This document shows, in pieces, positions 8,931-17,357 of a stretch of 64,000 bases of DNA. The notes beneath the pieces were generated by a model that was given only the letters and a program-made list of their open reading frames with translations, had not been told where the DNA came from and did not search any database. Both the position numbers and the translations under genes were made by a program. The stretch lies in contig OZ277031.1 of the NCBI GenBank assembly GCA_965613685.1, positions 310,001-374,000 of the forward strand. Reading direction: 5' to 3'. How positions within the stretch are numbered: the stretch's first letter is position 1; each line of letters begins with the position of its first letter. The stretch is from Methylotenera oryzisoli_B. GTDB taxonomy: Bacteria > Pseudomonadota > Gammaproteobacteria > Burkholderiales > Methylophilaceae.

Positions 8931-9332
8931 CTAGGCTGCGCCGTGGTCGGCTTTGATGTGGCCGCGACGCGTTTCTGCCTCGCCCCAAAGTTGTTCTAGG
9001 TTGTAGTAGGCGCGCGTGGTCGGCACCATGATGTGGGCGACGATGTCGTTTAAATCCACTAACACCCATTCGCCTTCTTTTTCACCTTCGGTACCGCGTA
9101 TGGCGTAGCCTTTTTCTTTGAGCTTCTCACGGACGTTGTCGGCGATGGCTTTGGCCTGACGGCTGGAGGTGGCGCTGGCGACGATCATGTAGCTGGTCAT
9201 GGAGGTCAGTTTGCGTACGTCCATGACCGTGATATCAAAGCCCTTGATGTCTTCGATGGCGTCGACAACCGCGAGCTTTAAGCCCTCTAAATAATTGGCG
9301 TCGGATTTGTTAGGGTCTAATTCTGTTGTCAT
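8931..9332 (-). CDS. rsfS: ribosomal silencing factor RsfS
   Basis: Binds ribosomal protein uL14 and blocks subunit joining under starvation (YbeB/Iojap family). 133 residues. Family motifs: a DIKGFDITVMDVRKLTS region (about 28-44), then MTSYMIVASATSSRQAKAIA (about 45-64) and GEWVLVDLNDIVAHIMVPTT (about 88-107). The C-terminal extension after the YYNLEQLWGEA block is short. Its ATG shares one base with the panD stop (TAATG), so translation is coupled to panD. In most proteobacteria nadD precedes rsfS; here panD takes that place. Confidence 0.94.
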   Translation of the reverse strand: MTTELDPNKSDANYLEGLKLAVVDAIEDIKGFDITVMDVRKLTSMTSYMIVASATSSRQAKAIADNVREKLKEKGYAIRGTEGEKEGEWVLVDLNDIVAHIMVPTTRAYYNLEQLWGEAETRRGHIKADHGAA

Positions 9333-9712
9333 TAAGCGGCCTGTACGGGAATGGCGTTGCGTTGGGATAAAATGCGGTTTTTTTGGTCTACGTAGACCAA
9401 TTTTGGCGTGAAATTTTCTAACTCTATGGCTTGGTAATCGGCGTAGCTGGCAATGATGACCATGTCTTGTGGGGCGGCTTTGTGCGCGGCCGCGCCGTTG
9501 ACGGAAATGACGCCAGAATCGCGTTCAGCACGAATGGCGTAGGTGCTAAAGCGCTCGCCGTTGGTGATGTTGTATATGTGGATTTGTTCGTATTCCTTTA
9601 TGTCCGCGGCTTCCAGCAAGGTTTCGTCGATGGCGCAACTGCCTTCGTAATCGAGTTCGCTGTGCGTGACATGCACACGGTGCAATTTAGATTTGAGCAT
9701 GGTTCTTTGCAT
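9332..9712 (-). CDS. panD: aspartate 1-decarboxylase (pyruvoyl-dependent)
   Basis: Makes beta-alanine from L-aspartate for pantothenate synthesis. 126 residues, as in E. coli. The self-cleavage site that produces the pyruvoyl cofactor is visible as YEGSC (Gly24-Ser25). Catalytic or structural stretches ITNGERFSTYAI (about 49-60) and SVNGAAAHKA (about 70-79) are intact. The MQRTML start corresponds to the E. coli MIRTML start. It is separated from panB-panC by 102 bp containing its own promoter and heads the unit panD-rsfS-rlmH-phrB. All three pan genes are thus within 2.2 kb but in two transcription units. Confidence 0.96.
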   Translation of the reverse strand: MQRTMLKSKLHRVHVTHSELDYEGSCAIDETLLEAADIKEYEQIHIYNITNGERFSTYAIRAERDSGVISVNGAAAHKAAPQDMVIIASYADYQAIELENFTPKLVYVDQKNRILSQRNAIPVQAA

Positions 9713-9742
9713 GCGGGTTAACCTAGTTTTAAAAGGGAGTGC

Positions 9743-9771
9743 ATTATAGTCCTTATAAGCCTTTGTTCCAA
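9743..9771 (-). promoter_or_regulatory. sigma70 promoter for panD-rsfS-rlmH-phrB
   Basis: On the minus strand: -35 TTGGAA (9771-9766), a 17-bp spacer and -10 TATAAT (9748-9743). The -10 is perfect and the -35 matches four of six consensus bases. Expected start is about 9736, giving a roughly 25-nt leader before the panD ATG. Confidence 0.7.
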
Positions 9772-9814
9772 TGGTAAATTCATGCCGCAGCGGCAGACCG
9801 GCGAAATAGCAGGT

Positions 9815-10669
9815 TTAAATTTTGAGGCTAAGGTTATCAATGAGTCGGGTCGTGCCTAATTTGGCGGCGGCCAAGACCACTACATCGGTGTCGTCAGCGC
9901 TGGCCGCTTGCAAGTTACTGGCCGCGCGTATGGCGACGTAATCCACCTGCCAGCCTTGTCGTTGCAGATTTAATGCGGCAGCTTGCTCTAGGCTTGAAAA
10001 ATTTGCGCGGCGGCCTTGCTGTTTAATTTGCTCACTAACGCTGACCAATTCAGCACGCAGTTGGCTGGCTTGGGCTTGTTCGGCGCTGCTTAAATAGCCG
10101 TTGCGCGAACTCATGGCCAAGCCACTGGGCTCGCGCACGGTATCGGCGGCGAGGATGGCGATGGCTAAATTAAACTGCTTAACCATTTCTTGGATGATGA
10201 ACAGTTGCTGGTAGTCTTTTTTACCGAATACCGCCACCTGTGGCTGGACGAGGTTGAACAATTTAAGCACCACGGTGGCGACCCCAGCAAAATGACCAGG
10301 GCGGCTGGCGCCGCATAAGTCGTTGGCCACGGCGGGCAATTGCACGGTGATGCTTTGCTTGAGGTCTTGCCCATCAAAGTCGGGGTACATTTCAGCCACG
10401 GCCGGGACAAACACGATGTCGGCACCGGCTGCTTGCAGTTTTTCACAATCGGCGGCCAAAGTGCGCGGGTAGTTAGCCAAGTCTTCGTTGGCGCCAAACT
10501 GCAAGGGATTCACAAAAATACTGACCACGACGCATGTTGCCTGTTGCTTGGCTAGCTTGACTAAGTCCAAGTGGCCGGCGTGCAAATTGCCCATGGTAGG
10601 CACCAAGGCTACCGAATTCTGCCCCTCAAGCGCACGTCGCAGTTGGGCTATGCTGTATAGGGTTTGCAT
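9815..10669 (-). CDS. panC: pantothenate synthetase
   Basis: ATP-dependent ligation of pantoate and beta-alanine to pantothenate. 284 residues, standard for the family. HIGH-type nucleotide-binding motif PTMGNLHAGHLDLVK (about 25-39), the VVSIFVNPLQFG stretch (about 48-59), GKKDYQQLFII (about 149-159) and the KMSKS-like SSRNGYLS (about 187-194) are all visible. Its ATG overlaps the panB stop by one base (TGATG), indicating coupling. Last gene of the minus-strand run that begins with the cobalamin adenosyltransferase. Confidence 0.96.
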   Translation of the reverse strand: MQTLYSIAQLRRALEGQNSVALVPTMGNLHAGHLDLVKLAKQQATCVVVSIFVNPLQFGANEDLANYPRTLAADCEKLQAAGADIVFVPAVAEMYPDFDGQDLKQSITVQLPAVANDLCGASRPGHFAGVATVVLKLFNLVQPQVAVFGKKDYQQLFIIQEMVKQFNLAIAILAADTVREPSGLAMSSRNGYLSSAEQAQASQLRAELVSVSEQIKQQGRRANFSSLEQAAALNLQRQGWQVDYVAIRAASNLQAASADDTDVVVLAAAKLGTTRLIDNLSLKI

Positions 10670-11481
10670 CAGTAACTGTGCTCGATGGCCGGGAAGGTTT
10701 TCTGTTTGACGGCCAGCACGTAGTGGCGAATGGCGCTTTCTATGCTGTTGGTGTCGCTCAAGAAATTTTTAACAAAGCGCGGCGCCTTAAACTCACTCGG
10801 CGCTTTACCGGCCACGCCAGTGTAGATGCCCAGCAAGTCTTGGATGACTAAGACTTGGCCGCCGCAATCCACCCCGGCGCCTATGCCTATGGTGGGGGTG
10901 CGGATGCTGGTGCTAATTTTTTTTGCCAAAGCGGCCGGCACCATCTCCAATAGGATAAAACTCACGCCGGCTTCGCTCATGGCCAGTGCATCAGCCATAA
11001 TGTTGGCGGCGCTTTCATCGGTTTTGCCTTGGATTTTATAGCCACCCAATTGGTTGACCGATTGCGGGGTAAAGCCCAAATGGGCGCAGACCGGGATGCC
11101 TCGTTCGACTAAATAGCGGGCGGTTTTCACTTTGCTGCCGCCGCCTTCAAACTTAACAATGTGGGCGCCAGAGCGAATTAACCATTCGGCATTTTTGTAT
11201 GCGGCTTCGTCATCGTGTTCGTAACTGCCCAGTGGCATGTCCGCCATGATGACGGTATTCGGTGCGCCTGCCGCCACACTTTTGGTGTGGTAAGTCATGT
11301 GGTGCATGCTGACATTGAGGGTGTTTTCGGCACCTTGCAAGACCATGCCTAATGAGTCGCCCACTAACAGCATGTCGACCCCAGCCACTTCCATGAGTTT
11401 GGCAAAGGTGGCGTCGTAGCAAGTGAGCATGGCGATTTTTTCACCGCTAAGGGCTGACTTTTCCAGTTCGTTTAAGGTCAT
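10669..11481 (-). CDS. panB: 3-methyl-2-oxobutanoate hydroxymethyltransferase
   Basis: First committed step of pantoate synthesis: transfers a hydroxymethyl group from methylenetetrahydrofolate to ketoisovalerate. 270 residues. Hallmarks are MLTCYDATFAKL (about 18-29), the metal-site DSLGMVLQG (about 42-50), MADMPLGSY (about 80-88), a KFEGG loop (about 110-114) and CAHLGFTPQS (about 132-141). Translationally coupled to panC. The ketoisovalerate substrate links it to the branched-chain pathway represented here by ilvE and leuA. Confidence 0.96.
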   Translation of the reverse strand: MTLNELEKSALSGEKIAMLTCYDATFAKLMEVAGVDMLLVGDSLGMVLQGAENTLNVSMHHMTYHTKSVAAGAPNTVIMADMPLGSYEHDDEAAYKNAEWLIRSGAHIVKFEGGGSKVKTARYLVERGIPVCAHLGFTPQSVNQLGGYKIQGKTDESAANIMADALAMSEAGVSFILLEMVPAALAKKISTSIRTPTIGIGAGVDCGGQVLVIQDLLGIYTGVAGKAPSEFKAPRFVKNFLSDTNSIESAIRHYVLAVKQKTFPAIEHSY

Positions 11482-11499
11482 GCTGGCCTGGCCTGGGAA

Positions 11500-12147
11500 T
11501 TAATCAAAGTTGGGATTAAAGAACTCGCGCTGCCCTTTAATCTGCAAAATGCGTGACAGCAATAAATCCAATGCGCCTGGGTTGTTCAAGATGTTGAGCT
11601 TTTCGTTGTTCACCATCAGCACCGGTGAGGTGTTGTAGTTATGAAAAAACTCACTGTAGGCATTGGCCAAGCCTTCGATGTAGTCGCGGCGGATTTCCAG
11701 TTCGTAACTGACGTTGCGCGATTCGATGCGGTCCATCAGGGCGTCCACCGGGGTTTGCAGGTAGATCACCAAATCCGGCTTGGGTGCTTTCAACTGCAAG
11801 TGTTGGTAAATTTGGTGGTAGAGCGCGTACTCTTCGTCGTTTAAATTTAAGCGGGCAAAGATCGGGTCTTTGTCTAAAAAGAAGTCGGCAACGATGGGTC
11901 TGGCAAACATGTCGCGTTGGTTTAAGTCGGCAATTTGGTTGGCGCGTTGGAATAAAAAGAACAGCTGCGTAGGCAAGGCGTAACGCTGTGGTTCTTGGTA
12001 AAAGCGCGGTAAAAATGGATTGGCTTGGGCTTTTTCCGACAAGTAGTCGACCGGGAACTGATCGGCTAGCATTTTTGCCAAGGTGGTTTTGCCACAGCCT
12101 ATCGGTCCTTCTATGACGATGTATGGAAATTTGTTAAAAATACTCAT
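11500..12147 (-). CDS. deoxynucleoside kinase family protein
   Basis: P-loop kinase of the deoxyadenosine/deoxyguanosine kinase family, expected to phosphorylate deoxynucleosides for salvage. 215 residues. Walker A is IEGPIGCGKTTLA (about 12-24); a DLNQRDMFARPIVADFF lid-proximal stretch (about 74-90), the LQTPVDALMDRIESRN segment (about 129-144) and RRDYIEGLANAY (about 153-164) fit the dNK fold. Genes of this type often sit next to folK and panB in betaproteobacteria, as here. The substrate base cannot be assigned by eye. Confidence 0.85.
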   Translation of the reverse strand: MSIFNKFPYIVIEGPIGCGKTTLAKMLADQFPVDYLSEKAQANPFLPRFYQEPQRYALPTQLFFLFQRANQIADLNQRDMFARPIVADFFLDKDPIFARLNLNDEEYALYHQIYQHLQLKAPKPDLVIYLQTPVDALMDRIESRNVSYELEIRRDYIEGLANAYSEFFHNYNTSPVLMVNNEKLNILNNPGALDLLLSRILQIKGQREFFNPNFD

Positions 12148-12153
12148 GTGAGG

Positions 12154-12663
12154 TTAACCCTGCCGTTTTATACCCGTAAATGGTTGTTGCGCAATCAAGG
12201 TTGCTATTTTGCCATGATTTGGGATAGATAAATGCGGGTCTATTTCAAATAATGGCAATAAAACAAAGCCGCGCTGGTGCATGCGCGGATGGGGTAGGGT
12301 AAGCGTGCTGTCGTTGATGATCAGGTCATCGTAGAGCAGCAAGTCGCAATCGAGCACGCGTGGTGCATTGATATAGGGCCGTTGGCGACCGGCCTCATTT
12401 TCGATGGTATGCAGTGCAGTGAGCAAGGCGTGCGGGCTTAAGGTGGTGGTCACCATTAGCACCGCATTAATGAAATTAGGCACAGGCGTCGCCTCGTGTT
12501 CAGGGCAATCGACGGGGGCCGTTTCATACAGGGAGGATAGCTTGATGAACTGGCATTCCGGCAAGGCGGCGATGGCCAGCGCCGCCGCTTGCACTTGTTG
12601 CGCAGGACCCTCTAGGTTACTACCCAATGCGATGTAAGCCTTAGCCATGGTTGGATTGCTCAA
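12154..12663 (-). CDS. folK: 2-amino-4-hydroxy-6-hydroxymethyldihydropteridine pyrophosphokinase
   Basis: Transfers pyrophosphate from ATP to the pterin in folate synthesis. 169 residues. AYIALGSNLEGP (about 9-20), LYETAPVDCPEH (about 45-56), the NAVLMVTTTLSPHALL loop (about 66-81), RVLDCDLLLYDD (about 101-112) and LPHPRMHQRGFVLLPL (about 122-137) are the standard HPPK landmarks, including the DCDLLLYD metal site. Six bases upstream of the dNK gene and 14 bases downstream of pcnB, so in the same operon. Folate coenzyme made here is a substrate source for PanB. Confidence 0.96.
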   Translation of the reverse strand: MSNPTMAKAYIALGSNLEGPAQQVQAAALAIAALPECQFIKLSSLYETAPVDCPEHEATPVPNFINAVLMVTTTLSPHALLTALHTIENEAGRQRPYINAPRVLDCDLLLYDDLIINDSTLTLPHPRMHQRGFVLLPLFEIDPHLSIPNHGKIATLIAQQPFTGIKRQG

Positions 12664-12677
12664 AACCTAAGCCGGAT

Positions 12678-14114
12678 TTAGTCGGCGACGTTAGGCGTGG
12701 CCGAGGGTTTTTTGCGGTTTCTTCTGCGGCGTTTTTTCGGTGCGCTGTCGGCCATTAACATGGCACTTCGCGCTTCGCCCTCGGCGTTGGCAAAGGCCGT
12801 CCACCACTCGCCCAATTCCATGGGCAATTCGCCCGATTCGCAGCGCAGCAATAAGAAGTCGTAGCCGGCGCGGTAACGCGGGTGGGTTAACAAGGCGAAA
12901 GGCCGCTTGCCGGCGCGTTGTTCGAAACGCGGTTGCATGGCCCAGATTTCTTTCATGGTCGCCGTGTAGCGGTTGTGTATGGCTAGTTTTTCGGCTTGGC
13001 TGGCAATCACCTCATTCATGGCTAGGTGCAGGGCAGGCATTAAGTGTTGACCGGATTTTTTATGCAGTTCCCATGCCACTATCATTTCATGCCAAAGCAG
13101 GCAGGCAAATAAGAAGCTGGGGTTAGCGGATTTGCCAGCCAAGATACGCTGATCGGTGTTTTGCAAGGCCATCATGATGAAACGCTTGCCCATGGCTTGC
13201 TCAAGCATCACGTCCAGCATAGGCAGTAAACCGTGGTGCAATTGCTGCGCACGCAAGGCGGCTAAGCTTTGCATGGCATGGCCAGAGAGAAACAACTTAA
13301 GCATTTCATCAAACAAGCGGCTGGGTGGCACATCGGCTAAATAGTCGGCCATTTTTGCTATCGGCGCTTGCGTTTGTGCTTCAATCTTTAAACCTAATTT
13401 GGCGGACAGTCGCACGGCACGCAACATGCGCACCGGGTCTTCGGCGTAGCGTGTTTCCGGCTTGCCTATCATGCGCAGTATGCCGGCCTTGATGTCGGCG
13501 TAGCCGTTGTGGAAATCCAATACTTCTTGGCTAGCTGGGTTGTAATACAAGGCGTTGGCGGTAAAGTCACGGCGCAATGCATCGTCTACGATGGAGCCAA
13601 ACACGTTGTCACGTATGATGCGGCCGGAGTCGCTGACTTTGGCGTCGCCCTCGGCTTCCAAGTGGCTGCCGCGAAAGGTCGAGACTTCTATGGTTTCGTC
13701 GCCGAATAAGACGTGCACCAACCTAAAGCGCTTGCCAATGAGGCGTGAGCGCCTAAACAAGCGATTGACTTGCTCGGGGGTGGCGTTGGTGGCCACGTCA
13801 AAATCTTTGGGTGTGCGATTGAGCAGTAAGTCGCGCACCGCGCCACCGACGATGTACGCTTCAAAGCCGGCTTTGTGCAATCCTTCTGTGGTTTTTAGTG
13901 CGGCGTTGCTGAGTAAATTGCGGTCTATCTTATGCGTTTTATGGGCAATGCTTAAGGCGCCATGGTGCGGCAAATCGGGCTGCTTATGGGCATGGTTGGC
14001 CGTTAATTTTGACCGCTGCTGGGCTTTGTGTGTCGGGTTAACGGTAGTGCTGGCATGCGCAAGGGATTTAGCGGATTTGCTGTTGAAAATTCGGTCTAGC
14101 AGTTTTTTAATCAT
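12678..14114 (-). CDS. pcnB: poly(A) polymerase I
   Basis: Class II CCA-adding-enzyme-like nucleotidyltransferase that polyadenylates RNA 3' ends and marks them for decay. 478 residues. The nucleotidyltransferase head shows YIVGGAVRDLLLNRTPKDFD (about 87-106), with catalytic Asp residues in the final DFD, then RLIGKRFRLVHV and RRDFTANALYYN (about 184-195). The basic C-terminal tail (KKRRRRNRKKP) and a basic, low-complexity N-terminal ~60 residues are typical of PAP I and argue against a tRNA CCA-adding enzyme. Immediately upstream of folK, a very common pairing. Confidence 0.93.
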   Translation of the reverse strand: MIKKLLDRIFNSKSAKSLAHASTTVNPTHKAQQRSKLTANHAHKQPDLPHHGALSIAHKTHKIDRNLLSNAALKTTEGLHKAGFEAYIVGGAVRDLLLNRTPKDFDVATNATPEQVNRLFRRSRLIGKRFRLVHVLFGDETIEVSTFRGSHLEAEGDAKVSDSGRIIRDNVFGSIVDDALRRDFTANALYYNPASQEVLDFHNGYADIKAGILRMIGKPETRYAEDPVRMLRAVRLSAKLGLKIEAQTQAPIAKMADYLADVPPSRLFDEMLKLFLSGHAMQSLAALRAQQLHHGLLPMLDVMLEQAMGKRFIMMALQNTDQRILAGKSANPSFLFACLLWHEMIVAWELHKKSGQHLMPALHLAMNEVIASQAEKLAIHNRYTATMKEIWAMQPRFEQRAGKRPFALLTHPRYRAGYDFLLLRCESGELPMELGEWWTAFANAEGEARSAMLMADSAPKKRRRRNRKKPSATPNVAD

Positions 14115-14134
14115 GGGCTGATTATAGCTTAAAA

Positions 14135-14683
14135 TCAGCCGGCTTTATTTTCCCACATGACGTCCGTTCTGCCGGCTTGTTTATTAATACTGCGGCACAT
14201 GACGAACAATAAATCCGATAATCGGTTCAGGTATTGCAAGGAAATGTCGGTGACTTTTTCGTTTCTATCCAACTCGACCAGCTTGCGCTCGGCGCGGCGG
14301 CAGACGGTGCGGGCCAAGTGGCAGTAAGCAGCGGCTTTGCTACCGCCGGGCAAGATGAATTCTTTAAGTGGCGTTAATTGCTCGTTTAGGGCGTCGATTT
14401 GGTCTTCTAAATCCTGTATGCGCGCTTGTTGCAAGATGACGTAGCCCGGTATGCAGATTTCACCGCCTACATTGAATAAATCGTGTTGAATTTGCGTGAG
14501 CGGGGCCACTAGATTGTTCGGCAAGCTTTCGGTGAGCATGATGCCTACGATGGAGTTGAGTTCATCCACGTCGCCCATGGCTTCCACGCGCAAGCTGTCT
14601 TTGTTGATACGACTGCCGTCGCCCAAGCCGGTGGTGCCATCGTCGCCGGTGCGCGTGTAAATTTTACTCAGTCTGTTCGCCAT
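14135..14683 (-). CDS. cob(I)alamin adenosyltransferase, PduO/EutT-like
   Basis: Adenosylates cob(I)alamin with ATP to give adenosylcobalamin. 182 residues from the ATG at 14681-14683, chosen because AAGGAG lies 7 nt upstream; a longer frame to 14794 would run through the murI promoter. Motifs: TRTGDDGTTGLGDGSRINKD (about 9-28, ATP site), AMGDVDELNSIVG (about 34-46), RTVCRRAERKLVEL (about 124-137) and LNRLSDLLFVMCR (about 151-163). First gene of the run leading to panC, and divergent from murI. No B12 biosynthesis genes are seen in the window, so it may serve salvage. Confidence 0.93.
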   Translation of the reverse strand: MANRLSKIYTRTGDDGTTGLGDGSRINKDSLRVEAMGDVDELNSIVGIMLTESLPNNLVAPLTQIQHDLFNVGGEICIPGYVILQQARIQDLEDQIDALNEQLTPLKEFILPGGSKAAAYCHLARTVCRRAERKLVELDRNEKVTDISLQYLNRLSDLLFVMCRSINKQAGRTDVMWENKAG

Positions 14684-14694
14684 GATGCGGCTCC

Positions 14695-14725
14695 TTGCCA
14701 GCTTGCATTTGCAATCGTTTATAAT
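14695..14725 (+). promoter_or_regulatory. probable promoter of murI
   Basis: Perfect TATAAT at 14720-14725; a possible -35 TTGCCA at 14695-14700 has a rather long 19-bp spacer. The expected start near 14732 makes the upstream in-frame GTG (14726) an unlikely start and supports the murI ATG at 14756. Confidence 0.45.
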
Positions 14726-14755
14726 GTGTTCATTGTAACTGATGACAACCAGGCC

Positions 14756-15577
14756 ATGAATGCAACTCAACACATTGCTAGCAAAAAAGCGCAACCCAAC
14801 GATCCCATAGGCGTGTTTGATTCTGGGGTGGGTGGCCTATCGGTGTTAAAGCACATACAAGATTTGCTGCCGAATGAGCAGTTACGTTACGTGGCCGATA
14901 GCCGCTACGCTCCGTATGGCAATAAAAGCGTGGCAGAAATTCAAGCACGCTGTTTTACCCTGGCCGATTTTTTAATTGCTCAAGGCGCGAAAGTGTTGGT
15001 GGTGGCATGCAACACGGCCACGGCGGCGGCCATTGATGCCATGCGCGAACGTTACACGCTGCCGATTATTGGCATGGAGCCAGCCGTGAAGCCGGCTGCC
15101 GAAGCCAGTCAAAATGGCATCATAGGCATATTGGCTACCGTCGGCACGCTTAAAAGTGCACAGTTTGCCGCCTTGTTGGAAAGTTACGGCCGCAATGTGG
15201 AGGTGGTTACCCAAGCCTGCCCGGGCTTGGTTGAGTGCATAGAGCGCGGCGAAGTGGACAGCCCGGCCACGCGCGACTTGATTAAACAATTTTGTGCGCC
15301 TTTATTGGCCGAAGGGGCCGACACCGTGGTGTTGGGTTGCACCCATTACCCGTTCGTGCGGGCATTGATTAGCGACGTGGTGGGCCCTAAGGTTAGTCTG
15401 GTGGACACCGGCGCCGCGGTTGCCAAGCAAGTAAAAAATCGTTTAATCGAAAGCGGTTTGTTGGCAACGGAGCAAGCGCCCGGGGCTGTGCATTTTTGGA
15501 CTAACAGTGCGGCGGCGGAAGCCCCAGCGGTGATTGCCCGTTTATGGGGTCAAGCCGCGGAGGTGGGTGTTTTTTAG
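14756..15577 (+). CDS. murI: glutamate racemase
   Basis: Interconverts L- and D-glutamate for peptidoglycan. About 273 residues from ATG 14756; an upstream GTG at 14726 overlaps the likely -10 box, so it was not used. The PIGVFDSGVGGLSVLKHIQ block, VVACNTATAAAIDAM with the first catalytic Cys, and VVLGCTHYPFVRALI with the second are all intact. Stop codons of murI and of the converging unknown gene overlap. Stands alone on its strand. Confidence 0.95.
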   Translation: MNATQHIASKKAQPNDPIGVFDSGVGGLSVLKHIQDLLPNEQLRYVADSRYAPYGNKSVAEIQARCFTLADFLIAQGAKVLVVACNTATAAAIDAMRERYTLPIIGMEPAVKPAAEASQNGIIGILATVGTLKSAQFAALLESYGRNVEVVTQACPGLVECIERGEVDSPATRDLIKQFCAPLLAEGADTVVLGCTHYPFVRALISDVVGPKVSLVDTGAAVAKQVKNRLIESGLLATEQAPGAVHFWTNSAAAEAPAVIARLWGQAAEVGVF

Positions 15578-16062
15578 CTGCGCTTGCCGCTTTGGTCGGC
15601 GCGGATTTCTGTCACGGTGTAGCCATCGGTAGCAGCGGCGCGCATTTCAAACAAATACGGATCGTCTTCTGCCAAGGGGTTGTTTTTTTCGGTGAACATG
15701 GCGTCATTTTGCGGTGGCACCGGAAAGCGCCAATAAATTTTATCTACTTTTTCCCCGGTAATGCGCGCGATGTGGCCGATCAGGTTGCTTTCCAATATAT
15801 TGGAAAAGCGAAAGCGCTTTAATGGCGCCGATTCTATCTGCACGAGCGTCTGTTTGCTGATGGGGTCTTGTGAGCAGGAGACCAGCACTTCCACGCCGGT
15901 GTTGAGGAAGTACTCGGTGACAAAATCGATGATCTTGGCTTGCGCCAATGCCCGCTTTTTCTTTGCGGCATACACCACTAGGACAAAGGCACATAATGCC
16001 AACAAATTGGCACTTAGGGCATACAAGGCCACCGAATCCAAGCTAAACGTCAATGTAAACAT
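15574..16062 (-). CDS. unknown protein with one N-terminal membrane span
   Basis: I do not recognise this 162-residue protein. Residues about 12-33 are hydrophobic and followed by KKKR, which predicts an N-in/C-out-inconsistent, cytoplasm-facing C-terminal domain (positive-inside rule). The rest is a soluble mixed alpha/beta stretch rich in charged residues, with no cofactor motif and three Cys at most. It follows the zinc-finger gene by 32 bp and ilvE on the same strand, and its stop overlaps that of murI. Its composition matches its core neighbours, so it is probably a native lineage-specific gene. Function unknown. Confidence 0.7.
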   Translation of the reverse strand: MFTLTFSLDSVALYALSANLLALCAFVLVVYAAKKKRALAQAKIIDFVTEYFLNTGVEVLVSCSQDPISKQTLVQIESAPLKRFRFSNILESNLIGHIARITGEKVDKIYWRFPVPPQNDAMFTEKNNPLAEDDPYLFEMRAAATDGYTVTEIRADQSGKRS

Positions 16063-16094
16063 GGCTGTCCTTAAGGAGTCCGGCGGCTTTTAGC

Positions 16095-16283
16095 TTAATG
16101 GTGCGCCAGCACTTCACCGGCTTTCAATTGGTATTGCGTGCCGCAGTAAGGGCAGGTAGCCTGCCCGGTTTTAGCTAGGTCCAAAAAAACCCGTGGGTGC
16201 GACGACCACAATGCCACTGCAGCGGTAGGGCAATGCAGCGGCAGGTTTTTGGCGGAGACGATGGTGGGTTTTTGCTTGGCCAT
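16095..16283 (-). CDS. zinc-finger domain protein (zf-CHCC type)
   Basis: Small protein (62 residues) with the pattern LHCP...SSHPRVFLDL...ATCPYCGTQY, i.e. Cys, His, then CxxC, the zf-CHCC zinc ribbon seen in bacterial homologues of the mitochondrial complex I subunit NDUFS6. In bacteria its role is not established. Start taken at ATG 16281-16283, giving MAKQKPTIVSAKNLPLHCP; a TTG further upstream would overlap ilvE. It lies 8 bp after ilvE, an arrangement common in betaproteobacteria. Confidence 0.85.
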   Translation of the reverse strand: MAKQKPTIVSAKNLPLHCPTAAVALWSSHPRVFLDLAKTGQATCPYCGTQYQLKAGEVLAHH

Positions 16284-16291
16284 GGTGTGGT

Positions 16292-17224
16292 TTATACCAA
16301 GGTTAACCAATCGGCATGCTTGGCCGATTTGCCGGTCACGGCATCAAAATACATTTTTTGCAATTGCTTGGTGATAGGGCCGGCTGTGCCGTTGCCTATG
16401 CTGCGTCTGTCTAATTCACGGATGGGCGTCACTTCGGCAGCGGTGCCGGTGAAGAAAGCCTCGTCAGCCGAGTAAACTTCATCGCGGGTGATGCGTTTTT
16501 CTATGACACTTAAGCCGATTTCTGCGGCCAGTTGCAGGATGGTGTCGCGGGTGATGCCTTCTAATGCGCTGGTGAGGTCTGGCGTGTAGAGTTTGCCGTT
16601 GCGTATGATGAAGATGTTTTCGCCCGAACCTTCAGCCACAAAGCCGTCTACGTCTAATAACAAGGCCTCATCGTAGCCGTCTAATGCCGCTTCTTGGTGG
16701 GCCAAGATGCTGTTCATGTAGTTGCCGTTGGCTTTGGCTTTGCACATGGTGATGTTGACGTGGTGACGAGAGAAAGACGACGTTTTAACGCGTATGCCAT
16801 TGTCCAAGGCGTCTTGGCCCATGTAAGCGCCCCATTTCCAAGCCGCTACGATCACATGCGTTGATAAGGTTTTGGCTGAGATGCCCATGGCTTCCGCACC
16901 GTAAAACGCCATGGGGCGCATGTAGGCCGATTCCAAATTATTTTCTCTGACGGCGGCTTTTTGCGCTTCCATCATTTGCTCTTTGCTGTAAGGCATTTTC
17001 ATTTGCAAGATGTGTGCGCTGCAAAACAAGCGATCGGTGTGTTCTTTTAAGCGGAAAATGGCCGTGCCCTTGTCGGTTTTGTAAGCGCGTACGCCTTCAA
17101 ATACGCCCATGCCGTAATGCAAAGTGTGGGTTAAAACGTGGGTGGTGGCATCGCGCCAGTTAACCATTTTGCCGTCATACCAAATTACGCCATCGCGGTC
17201 TGCCATTGAGGTTGGAATTGCCAT
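16292..17224 (-). CDS. ilvE: branched-chain amino acid aminotransferase
   Basis: PLP-dependent fold-type IV transaminase for the last step of Leu, Ile and Val synthesis. 310 residues. MADRDGVIWYDGK (about 7-19), LHYGMGVFEGVRAY (about 36-49), KANGNYMNSILAHQEAALDG with the Schiff-base lysine region (about 164-183), EGSGENIFII (about 197-206), LEGITRDTI (about 219-227) and FFTGTAAEVTPI (about 256-267) are diagnostic. AAGG is 7 nt upstream of the ATG. Same strand as, and 8 bp before, the zinc-finger gene; divergent from the SCO gene. Confidence 0.95.
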   Translation of the reverse strand: MAIPTSMADRDGVIWYDGKMVNWRDATTHVLTHTLHYGMGVFEGVRAYKTDKGTAIFRLKEHTDRLFCSAHILQMKMPYSKEQMMEAQKAAVRENNLESAYMRPMAFYGAEAMGISAKTLSTHVIVAAWKWGAYMGQDALDNGIRVKTSSFSRHHVNITMCKAKANGNYMNSILAHQEAALDGYDEALLLDVDGFVAEGSGENIFIIRNGKLYTPDLTSALEGITRDTILQLAAEIGLSVIEKRITRDEVYSADEAFFTGTAAEVTPIRELDRRSIGNGTAGPITKQLQKMYFDAVTGKSAKHADWLTLV

Positions 17225-17357
17225 GTTGCTGCCTTATAAACGAATTTTGTAAAAGCCTTATTGTAAACTAAAGGCCGTAATTCTTGTCGCATGTTAAAAT
17301 CAAATTCACTTAAAAACACAGATTTCACTTAATTTAACGATTACACAAGGACTCTTC

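Noticed and set aside
14684..14794. N-terminal extension of the cobalamin adenosyltransferase
   Set aside because: It would cover the murI promoter and lacks family similarity; ATG 14683 has an ideal ribosome-binding site.
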